A stretch of DNA of 13,021 bases. Origin: UBA8752 sp049610565 (lineage in GTDB: Bacteria > Bacteroidota > Bacteroidia > Flavobacteriales_D > Sanyastnellaceae). The position numbers were made by a program, and so were the translations under genes. Shown in pieces: positions 1-6,554 of the stretch; within the stretch, counting starts at the first letter, position 1; the number at the start of each line of letters is the position of its first letter. The notes beneath the pieces are model-generated. The model was not told where the DNA came from. It ran no database searches and saw only the letters and a program-made list of their open reading frames with translations. The DNA lies in NCBI GenBank assembly GCA_049610565.1, contig JBMYZR010000060.1, positions 1 through 13,021 of the forward strand, in the 5' to 3' direction.

Positions 1-221
1 GGCACGAACAGGATGCTGGTGTCGGCGCCCGCTTCCTTCACGGCGTCCTCCACGGTGTTGAAGACCGGCCGGTCGAGGTGGCTCTGGCCGCCCTTGCCCG
101 GGGTCACACCGCCCACGACGTTGGTGCCGTACTCGATCATCTGGCTGGCGTGGAAGGTGCCTTCGGAGCCGGTGAAGCCTTGGACGATGATGCGGGAATC
201 CTTGTTGACGAGAACGCTCAT
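1..221 (-). CDS. sucD: Succinate-CoA ligase (succinyl-CoA synthetase) alpha subunit, N-terminal part
   Basis: The gene is cut by the left edge; 73 full codons are visible from the ATG at 221. The N-terminus MSVLVNKDSRIIVQGFTG, followed by GSEGTFHASQMIEYGT and VVGGVTPGKGG, is the classic CoA-binding Rossmann region of SucD. GFTGSEGTFH is the nucleotide/CoA-binding glycine loop, and GGVTPGKGG is near-invariant. By family knowledge the alpha subunit carries the phosphorylated histidine (far downstream, outside the window) and, with SucC, converts succinyl-CoA to succinate in the cytoplasm, making ATP or GTP in the TCA cycle. sucC is not next to it on the visible side, so it is either downstream beyond the edge or elsewhere. 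The gene is divergent from mnmE across 106 bp that contains a perfect Bacteroidota -7 octamer on this strand. The start is supported by the family N-terminus. Confidence 0.97.
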   Translation of the reverse strand, partial: MSVLVNKDSRIIVQGFTGSEGTFHASQMIEYGTNVVGGVTPGKGGQSHLDRPVFNTVEDAVKEAGADTSILFV

Positions 222-271
222 GGGAACTGTGGATCGGGGTTCGGTGTATCGTTGCGCACGGCTGTGCGGCG

Positions 272-279
272 CAAAAGTA
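272..279 (-). promoter_or_regulatory. Bacteroidota -7 promoter element upstream of sucD
   Basis: On the minus strand this reads TACTTTTG, a 6/6 match to the fixed positions of the Bacteroidota sigma-factor -7 consensus TAnnTTTG. It lies about 50 nt upstream of the sucD ATG in the divergent sucD/mnmE gap. No good -33 TTG is at the expected spacing: the only nearby TTG (290-288) is too close, 8 nt away. The call rests on the -7 box and its position. Confidence 0.5.
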
Positions 280-315
280 ACGCGGCGCAAGGCACCTTCG
301 GGAAGGGCTGCGGGC

Positions 316-323
316 TAATTTGC
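316..323 (+). promoter_or_regulatory. Possible -7 element just upstream of mnmE
   Basis: TAATTTGC ends 4 nt before the mnmE ATG. It is a partial match to TAnnTTTG and sits in an otherwise GC-rich stretch. If used, it would give a leader only a few nucleotides long. Similar AT-rich octamers precede several other starts in this window, which is the main support. There is no convincing -33 element. Confidence 0.33.
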
Positions 324-327
324 CCCC

Positions 328-1743
328 ATGCCCGCACACCCTCTTGACGGCACGACCATTTGCGCCCTCTCCACGGCCCCTGGACGGGGCGGTGTTGCCG
401 TGGTCCGGGTCAGCGGACCGCAGGCGTGGAGTGTGGTGGACGGCCTCTGCGGCGGAAGGCTGGAGGGCTGCCCCCCCGGCCGGGCCGCCTTGCGCCAGCT
501 CACCGATGGAGAACGCCCCCTCGACGAGGCCCTGCTTCTGCCCTTCCGCGGGCCGAAAAGCTTCACCGGCGAGGATGTGGTCGAATGCCACATCCACGGC
601 AGCCCCTTCATCGCCAAGCGCCTGATGGAATGCCTGATCGATGCGGGATGCCGGGCCGCACTGCCGGGTGAATTCACCCAACGCGCCTTCCTCCACGGGA
701 AGCGCGACCTGGCCCAATCCGAGGCCATCGGTGACCTCATCGACGCCGACCACGCCGGCGCCCACCGCCTCGCCCTGCAGCAGCTGGGTGGCGGATTCAG
801 CCGGGAAATCCAAGGCTTCCGGGACGCCCTGATCGAGTACGCGGCCCTGATGGAGCTGGAACTCGACTTCGGCGAGGAAGACGTCGAATTTGCCGACCGG
901 GACGGCTACCGGCGCCACGTGGGCGAACTCCTCGGGCGCATCGACGAACTGCTTCGCGGATTCTCGACGGGACGGGCCATTGCTGAAGGCGTTCCCGTGG
1001 CCATCCTCGGGGCCCCGAACCGCGGCAAATCCACCCTGCTCAACGCCCTGCTCCGCGAAGAGCGCGCCATCGTGTCCGACACCCCGGGCACCACCCGGGA
1101 CACCCTCGAGGAAGTCCTGACGCTGGGTGGCATCCGGTTCCGCTTCATCGACACCGCCGGACTGCGGGACACCGCCGACGACATCGAAGCGGAGGGCATT
1201 CGCCGGGCCTGGGCCAAGGCCGCCACGGCGCGCTTCGTCCTGTACCTGCTCGACGCGCGCGACCTGCAGGACGATGCAGGACGGGCCGAAGCCGAAGCCG
1301 AGGTGGCCGCCGCCGCCGACCGCATGGCCATTGCTGCTGCTGACAAGGGCGAAACGCCCGGTGCCCTGATTGCGCTCGTCAACAAGACGGATCTGGTTGC
1401 GGCGCCCGCCGGTTGGACACCGAGCCGGGCCGAGGAGCTCATCCCCATCAGTGCGGAGGAGCGCATCGGGTTGGAGGCCATCGAGCAGCGGCTCGGCCGG
1501 GACTACCGGAGTGCCCTTGCCGAGGACCGCATCCTCGTGACCAACCTCCGCCACCGGGAAGCCCTGCAGCGCACCCGCGAGGCCCTGCAGCGCGCGTTGG
1601 ACGGACTCGACGCCGGTCTCAGCGGAGACCTCCTCGCCGTCGACCACCGGGAGGCCCTGGAGCAACTCGGCCGCATCACCGGGGCCATCACCCCCGACGA
1701 CCTGCTCGACCACATCTTCGGCAACTTCTGCATCGGCAAGTGA
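328..1743 (+). CDS. mnmE: tRNA uridine-5-carboxymethylaminomethyl(34) synthesis GTPase MnmE (TrmE)
   Basis: This 471-aa protein is of normal family length. Residues 1-120 are the N-terminal tetrahydrofolate-binding/dimerisation domain (TAPGRGGVAVVRVSG at 16-30, FTGEDVVE at 79-86, PGEFTQRAF at 113-121). A helical domain follows, with a G domain inserted at about 220-390: P-loop GAPNRGKS (228-235), TPGTTRD (252-258), DTAG (275-278) and NKTD (352-355). The protein ends in FCIGK, whose cysteine is conserved in MnmE. By family knowledge it acts with MnmG in the cytoplasm to install the (carboxymethyl)aminomethyl group on U34 of certain tRNAs; mnmG is not in this window. The P-loop has arginine where alanine or valine is usual (GxPNAGKS), and switch I carries TPGTTRD rather than the common IAGTTRD. 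The start fits the family N-terminus. Only 31 bp separates it from the CIA30 gene, so the two are probably co-transcribed. Confidence 0.97.
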   Translation: MPAHPLDGTTICALSTAPGRGGVAVVRVSGPQAWSVVDGLCGGRLEGCPPGRAALRQLTDGERPLDEALLLPFRGPKSFTGEDVVECHIHGSPFIAKRLMECLIDAGCRAALPGEFTQRAFLHGKRDLAQSEAIGDLIDADHAGAHRLALQQLGGGFSREIQGFRDALIEYAALMELELDFGEEDVEFADRDGYRRHVGELLGRIDELLRGFSTGRAIAEGVPVAILGAPNRGKSTLLNALLREERAIVSDTPGTTRDTLEEVLTLGGIRFRFIDTAGLRDTADDIEAEGIRRAWAKAATARFVLYLLDARDLQDDAGRAEAEAEVAAAADRMAIAAADKGETPGALIALVNKTDLVAAPAGWTPSRAEELIPISAEERIGLEAIEQRLGRDYRSALAEDRILVTNLRHREALQRTREALQRALDGLDAGLSGDLLAVDHREALEQLGRITGAITPDDLLDHIFGNFCIGK

Positions 1744-1766
1744 ACCCGACCCACGGCCGGCGGGTT
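1743..1766 (+). other. Inverted repeat at the mnmE stop codon
   Basis: AACCCG (1743-1748) pairs with CGGGTT (1761-1766). Two further C-G pairs (1750-1751 with 1759-1760) extend it past a one-base bulge, leaving a 7-nt loop. It begins on the last base of the mnmE stop and ends 8 nt before the next ATG. No T-tract follows, so it does not look like a classical intrinsic terminator. It could modulate read-through or initiation at the CIA30 gene, or be a chance GC-rich pairing. Confidence 0.28.
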
Positions 1767-1774
1767 CCTCCTGC

Positions 1775-2371
1775 ATGCCCTGGCTCCGTCCCCTCCTCGG
1801 CACCGCGCTTCTCGCCGGTGCCTGCACCACCCCGACCTACATGCCCACCGAACCGCTCATCCTCGACTTCGGCAAGGGACAGGTGACCAGCTGGCGCGCC
1901 CTCAACGACGGCGTCATGGGCGGCCGGTCCATCGGCGTGGTGGACTACGACCGCAAATCGATGACGTGGGCCGGCACGGTGTCCCTAGAGAACAATGGAG
2001 GCTTCAGCTCCGTCCGATCGGAATGGGGAGAGCGCGACCTGTCCGCGTTTGGCTCGATGACCCTGCGGTGCCGCACGACAACCGGCGAGCCCGACACCTT
2101 CACGCTCACGATGGAGACCTCCGAGCAGTGGTGGATGCCCTATTGGAAGGCCAACTTCACCGCCGGGTCGGAATGGAGCGAGGTCACCCTCGACTTTGCC
2201 GACCTCAAGAAGAGCAGCGCCATGACCGGTGACCTCCCCAAGCTGTGGTCATGGGGCGCCCTGGACGACATCCTCCGCGTGGGCATGATGAAGTACGATG
2301 GCCTCGCCGGCGACTTCGGCCTGGAGGTGGACTGGGTCCGGTTCAACCCGGACCAGCCGGTCAGAAATTGA
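1775..2371 (+). CDS. CIA30-family (NDUFAF1-like) lipoprotein
   Basis: This 198-aa protein has a short hydrophobic leader with a relaxed lipobox (LAGAC, Cys17; Ala rather than Leu/Val/Ile at -3), so it may be exported and lipidated. The rest is one CIA30-type beta-sandwich with the family hallmarks: W40-RALNDGVMGG-RS (40-52), the LENNGGFSSVR motif (71-81), a Trp-rich stretch at 119-124 and a closing strand VDWVRFNP (185-192). The family is named after the human complex I assembly factor NDUFAF1. Bacterial members are widespread, but no bacterial reaction is established, and a carbohydrate-binding-like fold is the usual description. It probably shares an mRNA with mnmE (31-bp gap, no separate promoter seen). 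Its last 11 bases, including the stop, overlap the 3' end of the opposing receptor gene. The family call is firm and the function unknown. Confidence 0.85.
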   Translation: MPWLRPLLGTALLAGACTTPTYMPTEPLILDFGKGQVTSWRALNDGVMGGRSIGVVDYDRKSMTWAGTVSLENNGGFSSVRSEWGERDLSAFGSMTLRCRTTTGEPDTFTLTMETSEQWWMPYWKANFTAGSEWSEVTLDFADLKKSSAMTGDLPKLWSWGALDDILRVGMMKYDGLAGDFGLEVDWVRFNPDQPVRN

Positions 2372-4781
2372 GGGTGAACCCGCCGGTGATGGTCCGGGGC
2401 ATGCCGGGCCGCAATCCAGCTGGACGGGCCGAAGCCACGTAGACTGCATTCAACAGGTTCCTTGCGCTGCATTCGAAGGTGAACCCTTCGGCCAGCGCCC
2501 ACCGTGCCGTCGCATCGAGGACCGTGCTTCCGCCCACCGTGAACACCTCCGACAGGTCTTCCTGACCAGCCACCGTCCGCATCCCTTCCATGTGCCGGGC
2601 GGACACATCGAATGAGCCTGCCGCCCGCGCCCATCCGATGCGGAGGGCGCCTTGATGGCGGGCCATGTAGGGCAGTTGGTCATGGACCTCGACGTCTCCC
2701 CATGCGTCGTAATCGCTCTCGAACGCAGACGTGAAACGCCCGTCGGTGAACGTGTAGGTCACCCCACATTCCCAGCGGGCCGCCTCGGCGGGATTGGCCC
2801 CGTTGGTCCAGTTGACCATCGTCTCCACCCCCATGACCCGGGTCGTGCCACCATTGTAGACCGCACCGTCCCCTGAGCCTCCGCTCGATGCGAAATCCGA
2901 CCCTTGCAGGTTCCGGCCGAGGTGCGCAAAGCCGACGGCGGTCGCCTCGAAGCGGGCGCGCATCCAGCGGACGCCCACCTCCTGGTTCCACGCGAATTCG
3001 GGCTGGACGTCCTCTGAACTGCCCGGGGGCAAGAAGCCGCGGTGGATCCCGCCAAAGGCACTCCACTCCGCACCGAAGTCCTTCTGGAGCCCCACGCCGG
3101 GCAACCAGGCAACCGTCACGTTGCGGCGCGATTGCAGGTTGACCCCCGTCCGGTCCACATCGGCCGTCCCGTAGTCGTCCCGGCCCGCCACGATGTGTTC
3201 CATGCGGACGCCGGGAATCACACTCCATCCGCGCTGCGACCAGCGTCCGCGGACATAGCCGGCGAGGGCGCGGCTCCATTCGAGGCGGTTGGACTCGGTT
3301 CCGGGCGTGCCCAACTCCGGTCGAATCAGCCGTCCGGACGCCATGGTCCAATCGTCTACCCATTGGAACCGGTCCATGCCGTCACGGTGCCAACGCAGGG
3401 AGCCCTCGAGCCGTCGCCAACCCGCCCAATCCCCGTCCCAACTCACCCGGGACTCCACCCCGCGGCTGTGGTAGATCCGGTTGTTGGCCTTGAGCCGAAC
3501 CTGACCGTCCTCGCCATCCCGGAAGACCCCGAGGGCTTCCATGGCGGTGCTGTCCTCCGGAGAGCCGCCCAGCAGGGCGCCGAGCTTGACCCACTCTCCC
3601 GAGAGGCCGGCCGCGCGGTCCGCCTTGTACCAGTTGCGCTCGAACCGCGTGGCGTAGGCGCGGTTCGTCCACCGCCAGCCCCGGCCGAAGTCGACGACCT
3701 GCGTGAGCACAGCCTGGCGTTGCTTGGCCACCATCTCATCCCGGTGGCTTCCGGCATACCGGCGGTAGGGCGCCTCCCAAAAATCAGCTGCGGTGAGGCC
3801 GGCGTAGGTTTCGTGGCTGAGCTCGTTGACCTGACCGAGCTTGAGCTCAACGCGTTGTGCGTGGCGCGCATCGCTTGCAGACCGCCACCGGAGCTTGCCC
3901 AACAGGTCGAGCTTGTCGAATCCGGTCGCCCCACTGCCATCGAGGGCCTTGAACCCCCCACTGCCGGTCTGGAGGGCCTCCACCATCCAGCCGATTCGCC
4001 CTGCGCCGTCCCCCACGTGGGCATGGAGGCGTCCCGTTCCATACTGGCCTGCCCGGGCAGCGACCCGCCCCGACATCGTGGATGGAATGGGCGTGCTGAT
4101 GAAGTTGATGGCGCCGCCGACGGTGTTGGGTCCATGGGCAATCTGGCTGGCGCCCTTCATCACCTCGATGCCGTTCATGCGGCCCACGCTGGGGAAATAG
4201 TAGGCACTGGGGGCCGTGTACGGAGCCGGCGCAATCGGCACGCCATCCTCGAGAATGGAAATGCGGCTGCTCCGCTCCGATCCACTGCCCCTCAACCCGA
4301 TGTTGGGCCGCAAGCCGAAGCCGTCCTCCTCCTGGATGTACACGCCGGGCACGCTGCGCAAGGCGCGGTTGACGTCCACATCGCCATGCCGTTGCAGGGT
4401 CTTGGCCGACAACACGGTCACCGCACCGGGAACGCCCATGGGCCGGCCTCCGGTCAAGCTCACCGCCTCGACCAGCGCCTGGGGCAGGTCCAACACGGCC
4501 TCCTCCAGCCGGATGTCCTTTCCGGCCAGCAGCACGTCCCCGTCGAGGGTGCGCTCGACGAATCCGAGACAGCGCAGGGTCCACTCCCCCGCGGTGGTCT
4601 TCATGCCCTCCAGAACGGCCTGTCCGGAGGCGTCCGTGACGACCCCCTCTCCGTCGGGAGACAGGAGGGCCACACCGGGAATTCCACGGCCATTGGCGTC
4701 CACAATGCGCACCTCCATCTGGGCGGACACACCCGCGCAACAGAGGAGCAGAACGAAGAGGAGGAGGTTATTTGGACGCAT
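2361..4781 (-). CDS. FecA-like TonB-dependent outer-membrane receptor with N-terminal carboxypeptidase-regulatory-like domain
   Basis: This is an 806-aa protein. I chose the ATG at 4781 because it directly starts a signal peptide (hydrophobic core from Leu6, cleavage near SAQ at 19-21); an in-frame ATG at 4850 would add a charged 23-residue extension. After the signal comes a CarboxypepD_reg-like domain (about 22-95), then the plug (about 112-235) with LRSVPGVYIQEEDGFGLRPN (141-160), IGLRGSGSERSS (161-172), EDGVPIAPAPY (178-188) and GPNTVGGAINF (217-227). The rest is a 22-strand barrel ending ARNLLNAVYVA, then GLRPGMPRTITGG, and a C-terminal Phe. The plug signature is that of FecA/ferric-dicitrate-type receptors. 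By family knowledge it imports a ferric chelate or similar ligand across the outer membrane using TonB-ExbBD energy; the actual ligand is not readable. No FecR/FecI pair or ABC importer is visible. The 3' end overlaps the CIA30 gene. Confidence 0.93.
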   Translation of the reverse strand: MRPNNLLLFVLLLCCAGVSAQMEVRIVDANGRGIPGVALLSPDGEGVVTDASGQAVLEGMKTTAGEWTLRCLGFVERTLDGDVLLAGKDIRLEEAVLDLPQALVEAVSLTGGRPMGVPGAVTVLSAKTLQRHGDVDVNRALRSVPGVYIQEEDGFGLRPNIGLRGSGSERSSRISILEDGVPIAPAPYTAPSAYYFPSVGRMNGIEVMKGASQIAHGPNTVGGAINFISTPIPSTMSGRVAARAGQYGTGRLHAHVGDGAGRIGWMVEALQTGSGGFKALDGSGATGFDKLDLLGKLRWRSASDARHAQRVELKLGQVNELSHETYAGLTAADFWEAPYRRYAGSHRDEMVAKQRQAVLTQVVDFGRGWRWTNRAYATRFERNWYKADRAAGLSGEWVKLGALLGGSPEDSTAMEALGVFRDGEDGQVRLKANNRIYHSRGVESRVSWDGDWAGWRRLEGSLRWHRDGMDRFQWVDDWTMASGRLIRPELGTPGTESNRLEWSRALAGYVRGRWSQRGWSVIPGVRMEHIVAGRDDYGTADVDRTGVNLQSRRNVTVAWLPGVGLQKDFGAEWSAFGGIHRGFLPPGSSEDVQPEFAWNQEVGVRWMRARFEATAVGFAHLGRNLQGSDFASSGGSGDGAVYNGGTTRVMGVETMVNWTNGANPAEAARWECGVTYTFTDGRFTSAFESDYDAWGDVEVHDQLPYMARHQGALRIGWARAAGSFDVSARHMEGMRTVAGQEDLSEVFTVGGSTVLDATARWALAEGFTFECSARNLLNAVYVASARPAGLRPGMPRTITGGFTLNF

Positions 4782-4795
4782 TCTAAATAGCGCCA

Positions 4796-4803
4796 CAAAC
4801 CTC
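4796..4803 (-). promoter_or_regulatory. Possible -7 element upstream of the TonB-dependent receptor
   Basis: The minus strand reads GAGGTTTG, matching TAnnTTTG at 5 of 6 fixed positions, 14 nt before the chosen ATG at 4781. An AT-rich TATTTAGA lies even closer, abutting the ATG. There is no clear -33 TTG at 19-20 nt. This is weak evidence, listed because the geometry resembles other starts here. Confidence 0.25.
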
Positions 4804-4825
4804 GCGGGGGCTTTCCGATCAGGGC

Positions 4826-4843
4826 ATCCCCTCTTGGGGGGAT
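4826..4843. other. Short inverted repeat between the receptor and the secreted-protein gene
   Basis: ATCCCC (4826-4831) and GGGGAT (4838-4843) form a 6-bp stem with a 6-nt loop in the 97-bp gap between two minus-strand genes. On the minus strand a T-run (TTTTT) lies before the stem rather than after it, so it is not a standard intrinsic terminator for the upstream gene. It could separate the two transcripts or act as a 5' leader hairpin for the receptor. Confidence 0.27.
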
Positions 4844-4878
4844 TTCTCAAAAATCAATGGACCGACCTGAGCGTGGGC

Positions 4879-5454
4879 TCAGTCGTCGGGGTTGCCGAGC
4901 CACTTGCGAACGAAGGTCAGCCGGACCACGGAATCCGGGAGGTGGACCATCTCCAGGTCGAAACTGTTGAGCAGGCATTGGCCATAGGTCTCATCGCCCA
5001 GGTCGAACTCGTCGAACGTGGACTCGTGGAGGTAGGCCTCCGAATACCCGTCCGCGTCGATTTCCTCGAGGATCCACCCATGGCTCGCCACGTTGATGAC
5101 CTCCCAGCTGCAGAGTGTCTCGGCAAAAGGCGGGTAATGGTTGAATCCCGTCAGGAGTGCGGTCAGGTCACCCGCCCCCACCACCAGATCGGCCGGCCAA
5201 TTGAGGTTCATGGCATGGGCGCCCACATTGCCGTAGGCCGTGAGGAAGGTGATGAGCACCTCGACGTTGGCGTGGTAGGTGATGGTGCTTTGGCCGCTGG
5301 CGGTCTTCTCCTTCTTGATGAGGATGTACGAGTCGGCAGGCAGGCAATCGCACAACTGGACCCCTGCCGCAGCAATGTCCACTTCCTGCGCCTTGGACGT
5401 GGAACACCACGACAGACACATGGTCAACAAGACGGCAAGTGGGAAACAGCGCAT
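4879..5454 (-). CDS. Unrecognised secreted 191-aa protein with four mature cysteines
   Basis: I do not recognise a family. Residues 1-22 form a Sec-type signal peptide (hydrophobic core LAVLLTMCLSW, likely cleavage after SKA), so the product is probably periplasmic or exported. The mature part is acidic, with cysteines at 35, 37 (a CDC motif), 115 and 160, enough for two disulfides. It has alternating hydrophobic stretches (VEVLITFLTAYG, VINVASHGWILEEI) and ends in VVRLTFVRKWLGNPDD. No lipobox or transmembrane segment follows the signal. The start follows an AT-rich box by 9 nt and immediately begins the signal sequence. The gene lies 97 bp upstream of the FecA-like receptor on the same strand, so a link to ligand handling is possible but is only inferred from position. 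It is divergent from the DUF3078 gene across 77 bp. That it is a real gene is fairly certain; its function is unknown. Confidence 0.8.
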   Translation of the reverse strand: MRCFPLAVLLTMCLSWCSTSKAQEVDIAAAGVQLCDCLPADSYILIKKEKTASGQSTITYHANVEVLITFLTAYGNVGAHAMNLNWPADLVVGAGDLTALLTGFNHYPPFAETLCSWEVINVASHGWILEEIDADGYSEAYLHESTFDEFDLGDETYGQCLLNSFDLEMVHLPDSVVRLTFVRKWLGNPDD

Positions 5455-5463
5455 TGGGTTCCC

Positions 5464-5471
5464 TTAAATTA
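5464..5471 (-). promoter_or_regulatory. Possible -7 element upstream of the 191-aa secreted protein
   Basis: The minus strand reads TAATTTAA (4 of 6 fixed positions of TAnnTTTG) 9 nt before the ATG at 5454. It is the only AT-rich octamer in that GC-rich stretch and lies at the short distance seen before other genes in this window. No -33 element was identified. Confidence 0.3.
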
Positions 5472-5531
5472 GCCCCGGCTGACCACCGCGCCTGCAACGC
5501 CCACAAATCCGATTGCAGAAAAAACACGTTC

Positions 5532-6518
5532 ATGACTCACAAATCAGCCTTCATCCTCGCATTATCAATTGTCATCTTCTGGAGCCCGTCCGTGCTCGCC
5601 CAACTTCCTGTGCCGCGCGTCGAAAAAGCCGTGCAGGCCACCGACGAGAACCTGACCGACACCGTGCGGGCGTTCAACGGCACACTGGGCCTCAACCTGA
5701 GCCAGACGGCCCTCGAAAACTGGGCCGGTGGTGGTGAGAGCTCGGTCGCCTTCACGGCCTTGAGCAAACTCGGCAAAAGCGTGGAGAAGGGCCCGCACAA
5801 CGCATCGTGGGGAGTGGACGCCGCCCTCGGTCTGCTTCGGCAGCAGGGATCTTGGCGGAAAACGGACGACCGCATCGTGGTCACCGGCCAATGGAGCACC
5901 GCCATGCAATCGCGCCTCAACGGGGGGCGCCTCGCCTTGCTCGTCGATGCCCGGACGCAATTCCTGCCGGGCTACGCCGTGGTGGATGGACTGCCCGACA
6001 AGGACCAGCGCATCTCGGACTTCCTCTCGCCCGGCTACCTCGTGGCGGCGGCGGGCATTGCGCCCAAGAAGGGCGAACGCCACCAACTGTTCCTCGCCCC
6101 GTTCACCGGCAAACTGACCGTCCTGCTCGACGACACGCTCGCCGCGGCGGGGGCGTTCGGTGTTCCGGCCGGGCAGAACACCCGACTCGAGCTTGGGGGC
6201 TACCTCCGCTGGAACGCCAAATGGACGCTCATGGAGAACGTCACCTGGACCCACCAAGTGGACCTGTTCTCCAATTACCTCGATGCTCCGGGCAACATCG
6301 ACGTCAACTGGACGGGCCTGCTGGAGCTCAAGGTCAATGAGAGCCTGCGGACCACCATCAGCACGCACCTCATCTACGACGATGACGTCCTGCTCGAGAA
6401 GGAGCCGGCCAGGACCGAGACCAATGACCAGGGCGTCACGGTCGACATTCCGGCGCGGTTGGGACCCGGCACCCAGTTCAAGGAAGTCCTCTCTGTGGGC
6501 TTCTCGTACACCCTGTGA
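5532..6518 (+). CDS. DUF3078 family outer-membrane beta-barrel-like protein
   Basis: This is a 328-aa protein. The ATG at 5532 is preferred over an in-frame upstream ATG at 5439 because it starts a signal peptide (AFILALSIVIFW, cleavage near VLA/Q at 23-24) and is preceded by an A-rich leader (GCAGAAAAAACACG), as is common before Bacteroidota starts. The mature N-terminus carries the DUF3078 hallmark LGLNLSQTALENWAGGGESS (52-71). After that come alternating amphipathic strands (WGVDAALGLL, RLALLVDART, LELGGYLRWNAKWTLMENV, WTGLLELKVNESLRTTISTH) and a strand-like C-terminus VLSVGFSYTL. The family is Bacteroidota-centred and predicted to sit in the outer membrane; no biochemical role is established. 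It is divergent from the 191-aa secreted gene and 36 bp upstream of fabD on the same strand, but fabD has its own promoter-like box. The family assignment is good and the function unknown. Confidence 0.9.
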   Translation: MTHKSAFILALSIVIFWSPSVLAQLPVPRVEKAVQATDENLTDTVRAFNGTLGLNLSQTALENWAGGGESSVAFTALSKLGKSVEKGPHNASWGVDAALGLLRQQGSWRKTDDRIVVTGQWSTAMQSRLNGGRLALLVDARTQFLPGYAVVDGLPDKDQRISDFLSPGYLVAAAGIAPKKGERHQLFLAPFTGKLTVLLDDTLAAAGAFGVPAGQNTRLELGGYLRWNAKWTLMENVTWTHQVDLFSNYLDAPGNIDVNWTGLLELKVNESLRTTISTHLIYDDDVLLEKEPARTETNDQGVTVDIPARLGPGTQFKEVLSVGFSYTL

Positions 6519-6542
6519 GCCCTACGGCCGGACGAAGGGGCC

Positions 6543-6550
6543 TATTTTCG
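6543..6550 (+). promoter_or_regulatory. -7 promoter-like element immediately upstream of fabD
   Basis: TATTTTCG matches the Bacteroidota -7 consensus TAnnTTTG at 5 of 6 fixed positions and ends 4 nt before the fabD ATG, implying a very short leader if transcription starts about 7 nt downstream. No clear -33 TTG is at about 19-20 nt. The position parallels the boxes before mnmE and the dNK gene. Confidence 0.42.
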
Positions 6551-6554
6551 CCCC

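Noticed and set aside
2361..4781. A SusC/SusD-type glycan uptake locus
   Set aside because: The receptor plug is FecA-like, its length (806 aa) is short for SusC, and no SusD-like lipoprotein follows; the nearby CIA30 lipoprotein is on the opposite strand.
3042..4790. A 582-codon plus-strand open frame antisense to the TonB receptor
   Set aside because: It lies wholly opposite a well-supported gene, its product is rich in Pro/His/Arg/Ala with no domain, and long antisense frames are expected in GC-rich coding DNA.
4826..4843. Classical intrinsic terminator for the 191-aa secreted gene
   Set aside because: The stem is only 6 bp and the T-run is on the wrong side for minus-strand transcription, so I list it only as an inverted repeat.
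4782..4850. An upstream in-frame ATG extending the TonB receptor by 23 residues
   Set aside because: The extension is charged and would bury the signal peptide; the ATG at 4781 begins the signal directly.
4216..5472. A 418-codon plus-strand open frame opposite the receptor start and the 191-aa secreted gene
   Set aside because: The minus strand has signal peptides and receptor motifs here; the plus-strand product has none and spans two genes.
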